From Alphaproteobacteria bacterium (lineage in GTDB: Bacteria > Pseudomonadota > Alphaproteobacteria > Micropepsales > Micropepsaceae), in contig JAICVV010000023.1 in NCBI GenBank assembly GCA_025935155.1, positions 1 to 13,434 of the forward strand: DNA of 13,434 nucleotides, read 5' to 3'. Numbering within the stretch: position 1 is the stretch's first letter; every line of letters begins with the position of its first letter. The notes beneath the pieces are model-generated. The model searched no databases. It saw only the letters and a list, made by a program, of their open reading frames with translations, and had not been told where the DNA came from. Position numbers and translations under genes: made by a program. Positions 1-8,662 of the stretch are shown in pieces.

Positions 1-4
1 GGAT

Positions 5-403
5 ATGGCGATCACGGATCCAATCGGCGATCTTCTGGCGCGCATCCGCAACGGCCAGCTGCGCGGCACGGCGAAGGTGAAGAGCCCGGCGTCGAAGCTG
101 CGCGCTCGTGTGCTGGATGTGCTGCAGGCGGAAGGCTTCATTCGCGGCTACGCGGAGGTTGAGTTCAAGGGCGGCCAGAAAGAGCTCGAGATCGAGCTCA
201 AGTACCACGAAGGCCGTCCGGTCATTCGCGAACTGAAACGCGTGTCCACGCCGGGCCGCCGCGTCTATGCCGGCGCGAAGGAACTGCGCCCGCATCGCCA
301 GGGCCTCGGGCTTTCGATCGTTTCCACGCCGCAGGGCGTCATGACGGACGTTTCCGCACGCGAGAAAAACGTGGGCGGCGAAGTTCTCTGCCGGATCTTT
401 TAG
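5..403 (+). CDS. rpsH: 30S ribosomal protein S8
   Basis: This is S8, a primary 16S rRNA-binding protein needed for assembly of the 30S central domain. In enterobacteria it is also the translational repressor of the spc operon; whether that holds here is not visible. The 132-residue product is full length for the family. It opens with the typical [14 protein letters not shown] segment and ends with the conserved C-terminal block ([15 protein letters not shown], then GGEVLCRIF) that contacts rRNA. The start is the first ATG, only four bases from the window edge, so its ribosome-binding site is not visible. The stop TAG at 401-403 lies 17 bases before rplF. It is the first visible gene of a co-oriented spc-type run. 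Confidence 0.97.
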   Translation: MAITDPIGDLLARIRNGQLRGTAKVKSPASKLRARVLDVLQAEGFIRGYAEVEFKGGQKELEIELKYHEGRPVIRELKRVSTPGRRVYAGAKELRPHRQGLGLSIVSTPQGVMTDVSAREKNVGGEVLCRIF

Positions 404-420
404 GCGAGGAGAAAAGAACA

Positions 421-954
421 ATGTCACGTATCGGCAAAAGGCCGGTTCCTCTGCCAAACGGCGTTAGGGCCAATATCGAGGGCAAAACCGTGAAGGTGAA
501 AGGCCCGAAAGGCGAGCTGTCGCTGAAACTGGTGGACGAAGTTAGCGCGTCTGTCGGTGAGGACGGCATTACTGTCAGCCCGCGCGAAGGTGCCGAACGC
601 GGCCCTCAGATGTGGGGCCTGTCGCGCACGCTGGTAAATAACCTGGTGGTCGGCGTCACGCAGGGGTTCTCACAGCGGATGGAAATCAATGGCGTCGGTT
701 ATCGCGCGGCGGTGCAGGGCAAGAATTTGAACCTGCAGCTCGGTTTCAGCCACGATGTGAGTTATCCCATTCCAGCCGGCATCAATATCGTCGCGGAAAA
801 GCCGACGGCTCTGACCATTTCCGGAATAGATAAGCAGCTGGTGGGGCAGGTGGCGGCGGAAATCCGTTCCTATCGTCCGCCGGAGCCATACAAGGGCAAA
901 GGTGTGAAATATGCGGGGGAGCATATCCGCCGCAAGGAAGGCAAGAAGAAGTAA
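421..954 (+). CDS. rplF: 50S ribosomal protein L6
   Basis: This is L6, which binds 23S rRNA near the sarcin-ricin/factor-binding region of the large subunit. The 177 residues match the usual length and cover the two tandem L6 folds. The signature [11 protein letters not shown] sits near residues 153-163, and the lysine-rich end (RRKEGKKK) is typical. A GAGGAG ribosome-binding site at 406-411 fixes the ATG at 421. The next gene, rplR, begins 5 bases after the stop, so the two are almost certainly co-transcribed. Confidence 0.97.
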   Translation: MSRIGKRPVPLPNGVRANIEGKTVKVKGPKGELSLKLVDEVSASVGEDGITVSPREGAERGPQMWGLSRTLVNNLVVGVTQGFSQRMEINGVGYRAAVQGKNLNLQLGFSHDVSYPIPAGINIVAEKPTALTISGIDKQLVGQVAAEIRSYRPPEPYKGKGVKYAGEHIRRKEGKKK

Positions 955-959
955 GTGCC

Positions 960-1307
960 ATGACGAGCAAACTGTTCAACCGCCGCAAAAGCCGCACGCG
1001 CTACCGGATTGCGCAGACGGCGGAGCGCCCGCGGCTTTCCATCTTCCGTTCCGGCCGGCATATCTATGCGCAGGTGATCGACGATCGCGCCGGTGCCACC
1101 CTGGCGGCTGCTTCCAGCAACGAGAAGGAAGGCAAGGGGCCCAAGACCTGGAACATGGAGGCGGCAAAGTCGGTCGGACAAAAGATCGCCGAACGCGCTG
1201 CTGCGAAGGGCGTTAAGCGGGTCGTGTTCGATCGTGGCGGCTACATTTATCATGGGCGCGTGAAGGCGCTCGCAGACGCGGCCCGCGAAGGCGGCCTCGA
1301 GTTTTGA
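960..1307 (+). CDS. rplR: 50S ribosomal protein L18
   Basis: This is L18, which brings 5S rRNA into the large subunit together with L5 and L25. The product is 115 residues, normal for bacteria. It shows the basic N-terminus ([12 protein letters not shown]), the conserved [20 protein letters not shown] strand region near residues 24-43, and the C-terminal [26 protein letters not shown] block with the family's conserved FDR/YHGRV pattern. The ATG at 960 lies 5 bases after the rplF stop. Its ribosome-binding site must fall in the AAGAAGAAG stretch of the rplF 3' end. A 67-base spacer separates it from rpsE. Confidence 0.97.
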   Translation: MTSKLFNRRKSRTRYRIAQTAERPRLSIFRSGRHIYAQVIDDRAGATLAAASSNEKEGKGPKTWNMEAAKSVGQKIAERAAAKGVKRVVFDRGGYIYHGRVKALADAAREGGLEF

Positions 1308-1324
1308 TGTAGGAGCGTCAGCCC

Positions 1325-1347
1325 GCCGAACTGGGAACCGGTTCGGC
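1325..1347 (+). repeat. short hairpin in the rplR-rpsE spacer
   Basis: A perfect 7-bp inverted repeat, GCCGAAC (1325-1331) and GTTCGGC (1341-1347), encloses a 9-base loop. Inside it sits a second, competing 10-bp palindrome GAACCGGTTC (1335-1344). No T tract follows, so it is unlikely to be a terminator. It is one of several hairpins in the spacers of this operon. Its function is unknown; an mRNA processing or stability role is only a guess. Confidence 0.45.
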
Positions 1348-1374
1348 ACAGGCTGCGCGACAGAGGAAGAAGAT

Positions 1375-1944
1375 ATGGCGCGTGAAGACGGCAGGCGGCG
1401 CAGGGAAGATCGCGAGGAACGCGATAACGAGTTCATCGACAAGCTCGTGCATATCAACCGCGTCGCCAAAGTGGTGAAGGGCGGCCGGCGGTTCGGTTTC
1501 GCGGCGCTGGTGGTGGTTGGCGATCAGCGCGGGCGCGTCGGTTTCGGCCACGGCAAGGCACGCGAGGTGCCGGAAGCGATCCGCAAGGCGACGGATGAGG
1601 CGAAGAAGACGCTGATCCGCGTCCCGCTAAAGGATGGCCGTACGCTGCATCACGAGGGCCGCGGTCATCACGGTGCAGGCAAGGTGCTGGTGCGTCCGGC
1701 GCCGGCGGGAACCGGCATCATCGCCGGCGGTCCGATGCGCGCGGTATTCGAGGCGTTGGGCGTCGGCGATGTGGTGGCGAAGTCGCTCGGTACCTCCAAC
1801 CCGTACAACATGGTCCGCGCGACGTTCGATGCGCTGAAGTGGCAGCAGAGCCCACGCATGGTCGCCCAACGCCGTGGACGCAGCGTGAGCGAGATTATCG
1901 CGCGCCGCGAAGGCAACAAGGGCGAGCAGGCGGGCGCGTCCTGA
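1375..1944 (+). CDS. rpsE: 30S ribosomal protein S5
   Basis: This is S5, a 30S protein at the decoding and mRNA-entry region that influences translational accuracy. The 189 residues contain an N-terminal double-stranded-RNA-binding-like domain with the family signature near residues 41-70 ([20 protein letters not shown]). A C-terminal domain carries [13 protein letters not shown] and [16 protein letters not shown]. The N-terminus is rich in Arg, Asp and Glu (residues 2-17), as in many alphaproteobacterial homologues. A GAGGAAGAAG ribosome-binding region just upstream of 1375 supports the ATG. The stop is 12 bases before rpmD. Confidence 0.97.
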   Translation: MAREDGRRRREDREERDNEFIDKLVHINRVAKVVKGGRRFGFAALVVVGDQRGRVGFGHGKAREVPEAIRKATDEAKKTLIRVPLKDGRTLHHEGRGHHGAGKVLVRPAPAGTGIIAGGPMRAVFEALGVGDVVAKSLGTSNPYNMVRATFDALKWQQSPRMVAQRRGRSVSEIIARREGNKGEQAGAS

Positions 1945-1956
1945 GGGAATTGAACG

Positions 1957-2175
1957 ATGGCTGAAAAGAAATCGGCGAAGGCCGCAGCAGCGAATAAGAC
2001 AGTGACGGTGCGCCAGATCCGCAGCGCCAACCGCAAGCCGGAAGTCCAGGCAGCAACGTTGCGCGGACTGGGCCTTGGCAAGATCCGCCGTGAGCGCACG
2101 CTGGAGGATACGCCGTCCGTGCGCGGCATGATCCGCGCGGTAAAACACTTGGTTGAAATTGTCGAAGAGAAATAA
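1957..2175 (+). CDS. rpmD: 50S ribosomal protein L30
   Basis: This is L30, a small large-subunit protein. It is 72 residues, slightly longer than the common 58-62 because of a Lys/Ala-rich leader (residues 2-13). The L30 core begins at [21 protein letters not shown], continues with the conserved [23 protein letters not shown] and ends in [13 protein letters not shown] ribosome-binding site at 1943-1946 overlaps the rpsE stop and lies about 10 bases from the ATG. The gene sits in its standard place between rpsE and rplO. Confidence 0.96.
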   Translation: MAEKKSAKAAAANKTVTVRQIRSANRKPEVQAATLRGLGLGKIRRERTLEDTPSVRGMIRAVKHLVEIVEEK

Positions 2176-2177
2176 GG

Positions 2178-2221
2178 ATTGGATGGCCGGGACGCGCTGA
2201 TGCTGCCCCGGCCATGACGAG
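2178..2221 (+). repeat. palindromic repeat unit in the rpmD-rplO spacer
   Basis: A perfect 9-bp stem, ATGGCCGGG (2183-2191) with CCCGGCCAT (2207-2215), has a 15-base loop and nearly fills the 52-base spacer. It is bordered by ATTGGAT (2178-2184) and ATGACGAG (2214-2221). These same two boxes border the left hairpin of the rpoA-rplQ element when that hairpin is read on the minus strand (12360 to 12327), so I treat both as one dispersed repeat family. No T tract follows. The rplO ribosome-binding site GAGG (2219-2222) overlaps the element's right edge. Confidence 0.6.
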
Positions 2222-2227
2222 GTTACA

Positions 2228-2797
2228 ATGAAGCTGAACGAAATCCGCAACAATCCCGGCGCCCACAAGCGCAAGCTCAAGGTGGGCCGCGGCTCATCGT
2301 CCGGCCTCGGCAAAACGTCAGGCCGCGGCGTGAAGGGCGCCAAAGCGCGCACCGGCACGAAGGTATACGGTTTCGAAGGCGGCCAGATGCCGCTTCACAT
2401 GCGCATGCCGAAGCGCGGCTTCAACAACATTTTCGCCAACGATTTCGCGGAAGTGAATCTCGGCCGTATCCAGAAGGCGATCGACGGCAAAAAGCTCGAT
2501 GCCGGACAGAAGATCACGGGGGAGATGCTAAGGGCCGCCGGCCTGGTGAAGCGCAGCCGCGACGGCGTTCGCGTGCTGGGCGATGGCAAATTCTCGGCGA
2601 AAATCGAGATCGAAGTCGCCGGTGCGAGCGCCAGTGCGCGTGAAGCCATTGAGAAAGCCGGGGGGACCCTGACCGCTACCTTCAAAAAGCGTGTCAACAT
2701 GAACAAGAAGGGCGACGCCGGCAAGCGTTTGCAGCGGCGCCAGAAATCGGCCGAGAAGCGGGCCGCCCGCGCCTCGGATGCGAGCGCGACAGCGTAA
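2228..2797 (+). CDS. rplO: 50S ribosomal protein L15
   Basis: This is L15, which organises 23S rRNA during late 50S assembly. The N-terminal half is the typical glycine/basic-rich extended region ([22 protein letters not shown], about residues 20-41), followed by [19 protein letters not shown] and the globular core with [18 protein letters not shown]. At 189 residues it is longer than the usual 145-160. After the core ends near residue 152 there is a 37-residue tail rich in Lys, Arg and Ala. GAGG at 2219-2222 lies 5 bases before the ATG. The start ATG overlaps the stop of a five-codon reading frame (ATGA at 2228-2231). Confidence 0.96.
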   Translation: MKLNEIRNNPGAHKRKLKVGRGSSSGLGKTSGRGVKGAKARTGTKVYGFEGGQMPLHMRMPKRGFNNIFANDFAEVNLGRIQKAIDGKKLDAGQKITGEMLRAAGLVKRSRDGVRVLGDGKFSAKIEIEVAGASASAREAIEKAGGTLTATFKKRVNMNKKGDAGKRLQRRQKSAEKRAARASDASATA

Positions 2798-2817
2798 CGG
2801 CTTCTTTAATCCGTGCG

Positions 2818-2837
2818 GCTCCCCATATTGGCGGAGC
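2818..2837 (+). repeat. bulged hairpin upstream of secY
   Basis: In the 59-base rplO-secY spacer, GCTCCCC (2818-2824) can pair with GG-C-GGAGC (2830-2837), giving a 7-bp stem with one bulged C and an ATATT loop. It ends 8 bases before the secY ribosome-binding site AGGAG (2846-2850). No T tract is present. It could modulate secY translation or mRNA processing, but this is inferred only from its position. Confidence 0.35.
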
Positions 2838-2856
2838 GCCCGGTCAGGAGTGAAGG

Positions 2857-4188
2857 ATGCCTTCGGCAGCCGAACAGTTAGCCGCCAATTTCAACTTTAA
2901 TTCGCTCGCCAAGGCCACGGAGCTGCGGCAGCGAATTCTGTTCACCGTGGTGGTGCTGATTGTAGCCCGCCTGGGAACCTATATCCCGATGCCCGGTATC
3001 GACCCGTCGGAACTCGCACGTCAGCTGGCCCAGCAGAAGGGCGGCCTGCTGGACGTCTTCAATGTGCTTGCCGGTGGTGCTGTGCAACGCATGGCGATCT
3101 TCGCTCTCGGCATCATGCCGTACATCTCCGCGTCCATCATCATGCAGCTGATGACCACAGTGTTTCCGGAGCTGGAAGCGCTGAAGAAAGAGGGCGAAGC
3201 CGGCCGGAAAATCATGAACCAGTATACGCGCTACGGGACCGTCGGTCTGGCAGCGTTGCAGGCCTACGGCATCGCCATTGGTCTTGAGCACTGGGGCAAT
3301 GTGGTCATCGATCCCGGCTGGTTCTTCCGGATTTCGACAGTCATCACGCTGACAGGCGGCACCATCCTCCTGATGTGGCTGGGTGAGCAGATCACGGCAC
3401 GCGGCGTTGGCAACGGCATTTCGCTCATCATCTTCATCGGCATCGTCGCGCGCTTCCCAAGCTATATCGCGCAGGGTTTTGAAGCCGGCCGCACGGGTGA
3501 GTTGCCGCCACTGGTGATGATCGGGGCACTCATCGGTATCGTGGCGCTGATCACCTTTATCGTCTTTATGGAGCGTGCACAGCGGCGCCTGCTGGTGCAA
3601 TATCCCAAGCGCCAGGTGGGTCAGCGCATGTTTGGGGGCGAATCCTCGCATCTGCCGCTGAAAATCAATGTCTCCGGTGTGATTCCGCCGATCTTTGCCT
3701 CATCCATCCTGCTGATGCCGTCAACTGTGGCGCAATTCAATTCGCAGAGCATCCCAGACTGGCTGGCCACCATTGTGGCCTATATCAGCCACGGCTCGGT
3801 GCTGTACCTCGTGCTCTACGCGGCAATGATCATCTTCTTCGCCTTCTTTTATACCTCGATCATTTTCAATCCCGAGGAAACGGCTGACAACCTCAAGAAG
3901 TACGGAGGCTTCATACCCGGCATCCGGCCGGGCAAGAAAACGGCAGAGTACATCGACTATGTGTTGACGCGCATAACGGTGGTCGGCGGTATCTATCTGG
4001 CGGTTGTGTGCCTAATTCCAGAGTACATCATTTACAAATACAGCTTGCCGTTCGCCTTGGGTGGCACCTCCATCCTGATCGTTGTTAGCGTGATGATGGA
4101 TACGGTGGCGCAGATTCAGAGCCATCTGATCGCCCAGCAGTATGAAGGGCTGATCAAGCGGGCGCGCCTGCGCGGAGCGCGGCGTTGA
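2857..4188 (+). CDS. secY: protein translocase channel subunit SecY
   Basis: SecY is the pore of the SecYEG translocon in the inner membrane and passes unfolded secretory and membrane proteins driven by SecA or the ribosome. The 443 residues fit the family and show the expected ten hydrophobic segments. Visible landmarks are the first membrane helix (about 27-45) leading to YIPMPGID, the plug region (about 60-72), and the signature [19 protein letters not shown] starting near residue 73. Also present are the cytosolic loop with [36 protein letters not shown], and a basic C-terminal tail. AGGAG at 2846-2850 supports the ATG. Its TGA overlaps the TTG start of adk by four bases, which suggests translational coupling. 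Confidence 0.97.
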   Translation: MPSAAEQLAANFNFNSLAKATELRQRILFTVVVLIVARLGTYIPMPGIDPSELARQLAQQKGGLLDVFNVLAGGAVQRMAIFALGIMPYISASIIMQLMTTVFPELEALKKEGEAGRKIMNQYTRYGTVGLAALQAYGIAIGLEHWGNVVIDPGWFFRISTVITLTGGTILLMWLGEQITARGVGNGISLIIFIGIVARFPSYIAQGFEAGRTGELPPLVMIGALIGIVALITFIVFMERAQRRLLVQYPKRQVGQRMFGGESSHLPLKINVSGVIPPIFASSILLMPSTVAQFNSQSIPDWLATIVAYISHGSVLYLVLYAAMIIFFAFFYTSIIFNPEETADNLKKYGGFIPGIRPGKKTAEYIDYVLTRITVVGGIYLAVVCLIPEYIIYKYSLPFALGGTSILIVVSVMMDTVAQIQSHLIAQQYEGLIKRARLRGARR

Positions 4189-4772
4189 ATCTCGTCCTGT
4201 TCGGGCCGCCGGGGGCCGGCAAGGGCACGCAGGCGAAACTCCTTACCGAGCAGCGCGGCCTACCGCAGCTTTCGACGGGGGACATGCTGCGCGCCGCCAT
4301 TGCCGCGGAAACCGCATTGGGTCTGGAATGCAAAGCCATAATGGTGCGGGGCGATTTGGTTTCGGACGCAATCGTCATCGGCATCATCGCCGAAAGGTTG
4401 GGTGGGCCGGATTGCGCCGGAGGTGCGATTTTCGATGGCTTTCCACGTACCATTGCGCAGGCCGAAGCTCTCGACCGGCTGCTGAATAGCCTGGGAAAAC
4501 AGATCGATCTCGCCATTGAGCTCAAAGTGAACGATGAGGTGCTGATCGCGCGCTCGGAAAATCGGGTGAAGGAAATGATCGCCGCCGGGCAAGCGCCGCG
4601 AGCCGACGACACGCCGGAAACCCTGCGCAACCGTCTGGACGTCTACTACCGGAATACTGCCCCGCTGATCGCCTATTACCGCAATCAGGGCAAACTCGAG
4701 ACCGTCGATGGCATGGCGCCGATTCCGGAAGTGGCCAAATCGATTGCTGCACTGCTTGACGGAGCGGCTTGA
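4185..4772 (+). CDS. adk: adenylate kinase, short-lid form
   Basis: Adenylate kinase converts ATP + AMP to 2 ADP in the cytoplasm. The P-loop GPPGAGKGT is at residues 7-15, the AMP-site TGDMLR ends at Arg36, and DGFPRT contains Arg88. The lid is the short type: residues 123-141 (R, then R127, R139 before ADD) replace the long lid of about 38 residues, so there is no Cys4 zinc site. Candidate equivalents of the catalytic arginines are R123, R127, R139 and R150. The best start is TTG at 4185, because it gives the canonical [10 protein letters not shown] opening and no ATG lies before the P-loop. That TTG overlaps the secY stop (TTGA). Total length is 195 residues. secY-adk is the normal alphaproteobacterial order. 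Confidence 0.95.
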   Translation: MNLVLFGPPGAGKGTQAKLLTEQRGLPQLSTGDMLRAAIAAETALGLECKAIMVRGDLVSDAIVIGIIAERLGGPDCAGGAIFDGFPRTIAQAEALDRLLNSLGKQIDLAIELKVNDEVLIARSENRVKEMIAAGQAPRADDTPETLRNRLDVYYRNTAPLIAYYRNQGKLETVDGMAPIPEVAKSIAALLDGAA

Positions 4773-4822
4773 AGTTTAGCTCACAAGAAATCATCCTCGC
4801 GCCGTCGGCAGATTCATGAGTG

Positions 4823-5524
4823 ATGCATAAAAGCTTTTCGCTGTTCTGCTGGAACATCCACAGTTGCGTCGGGCGCGATGGCAAATGCGATCCCGACCGT
4901 GTTCGCCATGCGCTCGGCTCGGTCGATTTCGATGTCTACTGTCTGCAGGAAGTGGGCTGGCAGTTGCACCGTGGAACTCCGCACTTCGATCAGTTCCGGC
5001 ATCTTGCCGATGAAATTCAGGGGCACGAGTACCGCAGTCTCACCAAGACACGCGGGGCGCAATTCGGCAATTTCATCATCTCGCGCTATCCACTGGAAGC
5101 CACACAGACGGTGAAGCTTGGCCGCCGCTGGGGGGTGCCGCGCTGCCTGCAAATCGCTGACATGGTACTGCCGAAAAAGCGAATCACGGTGATGAACACT
5201 CATCTCGGTCTCGATCCGCTCGAACGGCTCAGGCAAATGAACCGGATTGCGGATTACGTCCGCAACGACCCTCATCGGCCGCGTATTCTTTGCGGCGATT
5301 TCAATACTCTGCGAAGCGGTGTCGCGATCAACGATCTGGGCGATCTGTTCGAGTACCGCTCGTCGTCGCGCACGTTTCCGGCACGGCGCCCGGCGTTGCA
5401 GCTCGACCGGATTTTCGCCACCGGCATCGGGCCGTGCATTGAACAAGGCATCATGCGCGAAAGCCGGTTTCGCGAGGCCTCGGACCATCTGCCGGTCTAC
5501 GCTGCTTTCCGGTTGCAAGATTAG
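4823..5524 (+). CDS. endonuclease/exonuclease/phosphatase (EEP) family hydrolase
   Basis: A metal-dependent phosphoesterase of the EEP superfamily, which includes exonuclease III/APE1, DNase I-like enzymes, inositol-polyphosphate phosphatases and YbhP-like proteins. The substrate cannot be told from sequence. In the 233-residue product the active-site set is complete: WNIH (Asn11), LQE (Glu43), NTHL (His127), GDFN (Asp159, Asn161), LDRIF (Asp195) and SDHLPV (Asp221, His222). GNFIISRYP near residue 82 is typical of the YbhP-type subgroup. There is no signal peptide, so it is probably cytoplasmic. The start is uncertain: ATG 4823 is used, GTG 4820 is in frame just upstream, and neither has a strong ribosome-binding site. 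It lies 50 bases after adk with no terminator, and its stop overlaps the convergent pump gene by 4 bases. Confidence 0.85.
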   Translation: MHKSFSLFCWNIHSCVGRDGKCDPDRVRHALGSVDFDVYCLQEVGWQLHRGTPHFDQFRHLADEIQGHEYRSLTKTRGAQFGNFIISRYPLEATQTVKLGRRWGVPRCLQIADMVLPKKRITVMNTHLGLDPLERLRQMNRIADYVRNDPHRPRILCGDFNTLRSGVAINDLGDLFEYRSSSRTFPARRPALQLDRIFATGIGPCIEQGIMRESRFREASDHLPVYAAFRLQD

Positions 5525-8500
5525 GGGGCCGACTGCGCGGTGTGCCCGTGCCGAGTGAGGCGGTCCTTTCCTCGTGCGACCAGTACAAAGAATAAGGGCA
5601 CGAAAAAGATTGCGAGCACAGTGCCGGTGAACATTCCCCCCATCACGCCCGTGCCGATGTCGTTCTGGCTGGCTGCGCCGGCACCGCTTGCCACCGCCAA
5701 AGGCGAGACGCCCGCAATAAAGGCGATGGATGTCATCAGGATTGGGCGCAGGCGCAATCGCGCCGCCTCCATCGCTGCATCGACTGCGGCTTCGCCGCGC
5801 CTCACCGCGAATTCCGCAAATTCAACGATCAGGATTGCGTTCTTGGCGGCAAGGCCCATGGTCGCCAGCAGACCCACCTGGAAGAACACATCATTGGTCA
5901 GTCCGCGCAGCATGGCGGCAGCCAGCACGCCCACCACGCCCAGAGGAATAACGAGCATGACCGCCAACGGCACAGACCAGCTCTCGTAGAGGGCGGCGAG
6001 GCATAGAAAGATCACCAGCAGCGAAAGCCCATAAAGCAGCGGCGCCTGCGCGCCGGACAGCAATTGCTGGTACGAAAGTCCGGTCCATTCGAAACCGGCG
6101 CCACGCGGCAGCTTCGCAACCAGCTTCTCCATTTCGTCGATAGCGGTGCCGGAACTCTGCCCCGGCGCGGCACTGCCCTGAATTTCCAGCGCCGGGAAAC
6201 CATTATATCGCTGCAACGTTGCAGGGCCTGTTTGCCAGGATGTCGAGGCAAAGGAGGAGAACGGTACCATCGTGTTCGAGCCGTTGCGCACCGACCAGCT
6301 GTTCAGGTCGGATGGCACCATGCGGTACGGCGCATCGCCCTCGATATAGACCCGCTTCACCCGGTTGCGGTCGATAAAGTCGTTCACGAATATGCCGGCC
6401 CACGCGGAACTGAGCGTGTCGTTCACGTCGCCGAGATTCAGCCCCAGCGCGGTCGCCTTGTTCTGGTCGATGTCGACATGCAGCTGCGGGGTATCGGGAA
6501 GCCCATTCGGACGGACGGCGGACAGCCTGGGATCCTGAGCGGCCATCGCGAGAAGCTGGTTCTGCGCAGCGACCAGCCCCTCATGGCCGAGGTTGCCGCG
6601 GTCTTCCAGCTCCAGATCGAAGCCGCCGGATTCTCCCAGGCCCGGCACGGATGGGGGCACCAGCGCAAAAACCTGGGCATCGCGGATTTTGGAGAACGCG
6701 GCGAAAGCGCGCTGCACAATAGCCGGCGCGCGATTTTGCGCGCCAGGCCGGTCGCTCCAGTTCTTCAGGAGAATAAAAGCGAGCCCGACGTTTTGGCCGG
6801 AGCCGACAAAGCTGAAACCGCTGACGCTGAACATGTGCGCCACGGTGGCTTTCTCGTCGACCAGAAAGTGATGCTCGACTTCTTTGGCAACTGCAACGGT
6901 GCGCGCTTGCTGAGCGCCCACTGGAAGCGTGTACTGGGCGAGAATGTAGCCCTGATCCTCTTCAGGAAGAAACCCGGTCGGCAGCACGAAAAACAGCACG
7001 CCGAGAGCAACCACAACCGCGGCATACACGACCAGGGGTATCAAAGGCTGGGCGACCACTCTTCGCAGTCCTGCTTGGTATTTTTCTACGCCGCGCGCGA
7101 AATTGCGATTGAACCAGCGGCCGAACCGGCCGTGGCCGCCGGAGCCTTCCAGGGTTTCGGGCCTGAGCAGGGTTGCGCATAAAGTTGGCGTGAGAATTAG
7201 CGCCAGCGTGACCGACAGCACCATCGCCGCCACAATGGTGATGGAGAATTGCCGGTAAATCACGCCGGTCGAGCCGCCGAAGAATGCCATGGGCAGGAAC
7301 ACTGCCGACAGGACCAGCGCGATAGCGATCAGCGCGCCGGTAATTTCTTCCATCGATTTGCGCGTGGCTTCGCGGGGTCCAAGACCTTCCTCCCGCATGA
7401 TGCGCTCGACGTTCTCGATCACCACGATCGCATCGTCGACCAAAAGGCCGATGGCGAGCACCAGCGCGAACATCGTGAGGACGTTGATGGAATATCCCGC
7501 TGCCGCCAGCACGCCGAATGTGCCGAGGAGCACAACAGGTATGGTAATGGCCGGAATCAGCGTCGCCCGCCAGCTTTGCAGGAAGATGAACATCACGATC
7601 ACAACCAGCACGATCGCTTCGATGAGCGTGATAATCACCTGCTGAATCGAGATGCGGACAAAGGTGGTGACGTCGACGGGATAGGAAACTTCGATGCCGG
7701 GCGGCAGCGATGATTTCAACTGCTCGGTGCGGGCTTTCACCGCAGTTGCGGTGGTGAGGGCATTGGCGCCCGGCGCGAGCTGGATGGCGATACCGGAGGC
7801 AGGTTTGCCGTCGAAGCGGCTGACAACGCCGTAATCCTCGGCGCCCAATTCCACTCGGGCAATGTCGCTGAGCCGTACCGTTGCGCCGTTTGGGTCGGTG
7901 CGCAGAATGATGTTGCGGAACTGCTCGGGCGTTTGCAGGCGGGAAAGAGCCGTGACGGTCGCGTCCAGTTCCTGCCCCTTTACGGAAGGCTGGGCGCCGA
8001 CTTCGCCTGCCGCAACCTGCGTGTTCTGCGCTTCGATGGCGCTCCGCACATCGCTCGGCATCAGGCTGTAGTTGCGCAGCTTGAAAGGATCGAGCCAGAT
8101 GCGCATGGCATATTGCGCGCCGAACACGCGGACCTGGCCCACGCCCGGTACGCGTGCCAGCGGATCCTGCAAGGTGCTGCGGAGGTAATCGGAAATATCG
8201 ACGTTGTTGTATCGTCCCGTCGGATCGTAAAGACCGACGACCATGAGGAAGTTGGTCTGCGATTTGCGGACCGTCACCCCAAGTTGCGTCACTTCCTGTG
8301 GCAAAAGCGGAAGCGCCTGCTGCACCTGGTTCTGCACCTGAACCTGCGCGATATCGGGATTGGTACCCGGCGCAAAGGTCGCGGTAATGCTGACATTACC
8401 TGAGGAATCGCTGCTCGAAGAGAAGTAGAGCAGGTTATCGATGCCGGTGAGCTGCTGCTCGATGACCTGCGTGACCGAGTTCTGCACGGTTTCGGCCGAA

Positions 8501-8661
8501 GCTCCGGGGAAGGAAGCGTCGATGTTCACCGACGGTGGCGCGATATTCGGATACTGCTCGATTGGCAACGCGGTGATGGAGAGCGCGCCGGCCAGCATGA
8601 TGACAATGGCAATAACCCACGCAAAAACCGGCCGGTCGATGAAAAAACGCGAGATCGACAC
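5521..8661 (-). CDS. RND multidrug efflux pump, AcrB/MexB (HAE-1) type
   Basis: A proton-driven trimeric inner-membrane exporter that passes drugs and other hydrophobic compounds to an adaptor and an outer-membrane channel. The start is GTG at 8661, giving the classic opening MSISRFFIDRPVFAWVIAI and 1046 residues. An in-frame ATG at 8721 lies inside the upstream adaptor gene and would add 20 residues unlike the family. Proton-relay residues are present: Asp409-Asp410 (GLLVDD), Lys940 (LAAKNAILIVEFA), Arg972 and Thr977. The six phenylalanines of the AcrB deep pocket appear to be kept (138, 180, 611, 616, 618, 629), pointing to a broad multidrug pump rather than a metal exporter. GTG follows the adaptor's TAA by one base. 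The stop TAA overlaps the EEP stop by 4 bases, and no terminator is visible. No outer-membrane partner gene is in the window. Confidence 0.93.
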   Translation of the reverse strand: MSISRFFIDRPVFAWVIAIVIMLAGALSITALPIEQYPNIAPPSVNIDASFPGASAETVQNSVTQVIEQQLTGIDNLLYFSSSSDSSGNVSITATFAPGTNPDIAQVQVQNQVQQALPLLPQEVTQLGVTVRKSQTNFLMVVGLYDPTGRYNNVDISDYLRSTLQDPLARVPGVGQVRVFGAQYAMRIWLDPFKLRNYSLMPSDVRSAIEAQNTQVAAGEVGAQPSVKGQELDATVTALSRLQTPEQFRNIILRTDPNGATVRLSDIARVELGAEDYGVVSRFDGKPASGIAIQLAPGANALTTATAVKARTEQLKSSLPPGIEVSYPVDVTTFVRISIQQVIITLIEAIVLVVIVMFIFLQSWRATLIPAITIPVVLLGTFGVLAAAGYSINVLTMFALVLAIGLLVDDAIVVIENVERIMREEGLGPREATRKSMEEITGALIAIALVLSAVFLPMAFFGGSTGVIYRQFSITIVAAMVLSVTLALILTPTLCATLLRPETLEGSGGHGRFGRWFNRNFARGVEKYQAGLRRVVAQPLIPLVVYAAVVVALGVLFFVLPTGFLPEEDQGYILAQYTLPVGAQQARTVAVAKEVEHHFLVDEKATVAHMFSVSGFSFVGSGQNVGLAFILLKNWSDRPGAQNRAPAIVQRAFAAFSKIRDAQVFALVPPSVPGLGESGGFDLELEDRGNLGHEGLVAAQNQLLAMAAQDPRLSAVRPNGLPDTPQLHVDIDQNKATALGLNLGDVNDTLSSAWAGIFVNDFIDRNRVKRVYIEGDAPYRMVPSDLNSWSVRNGSNTMVPFSSFASTSWQTGPATLQRYNGFPALEIQGSAAPGQSSGTAIDEMEKLVAKLPRGAGFEWTGLSYQQLLSGAQAPLLYGLSLLVIFLCLAALYESWSVPLAVMLVIPLGVVGVLAAAMLRGLTNDVFFQVGLLATMGLAAKNAILIVEFAEFAVRRGEAAVDAAMEAARLRLRPILMTSIAFIAGVSPLAVASGAGAASQNDIGTGVMGGMFTGTVLAIFFVPLFFVLVARGKDRLTRHGHTAQSAP

Positions 8662-8662
8662 G

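Noticed and set aside
2878..3651. 257-codon minus-strand frame opposite secY
   Set aside because: A shadow of secY in the opposite strand, His/Asp-rich as expected from reversed hydrophobic codons.
4189..4200. rpmJ (L36) after secY
   Set aside because: adk begins within the secY stop codon; there is no room for or trace of rpmJ, which is normal for this group.
6064..7182. Long plus-strand open frame (372 codons) inside the efflux pump gene
   Set aside because: It lies antisense to a clearly conserved RND pump, has no recognisable domain, and is the expected by-product of high G+C coding sequence.
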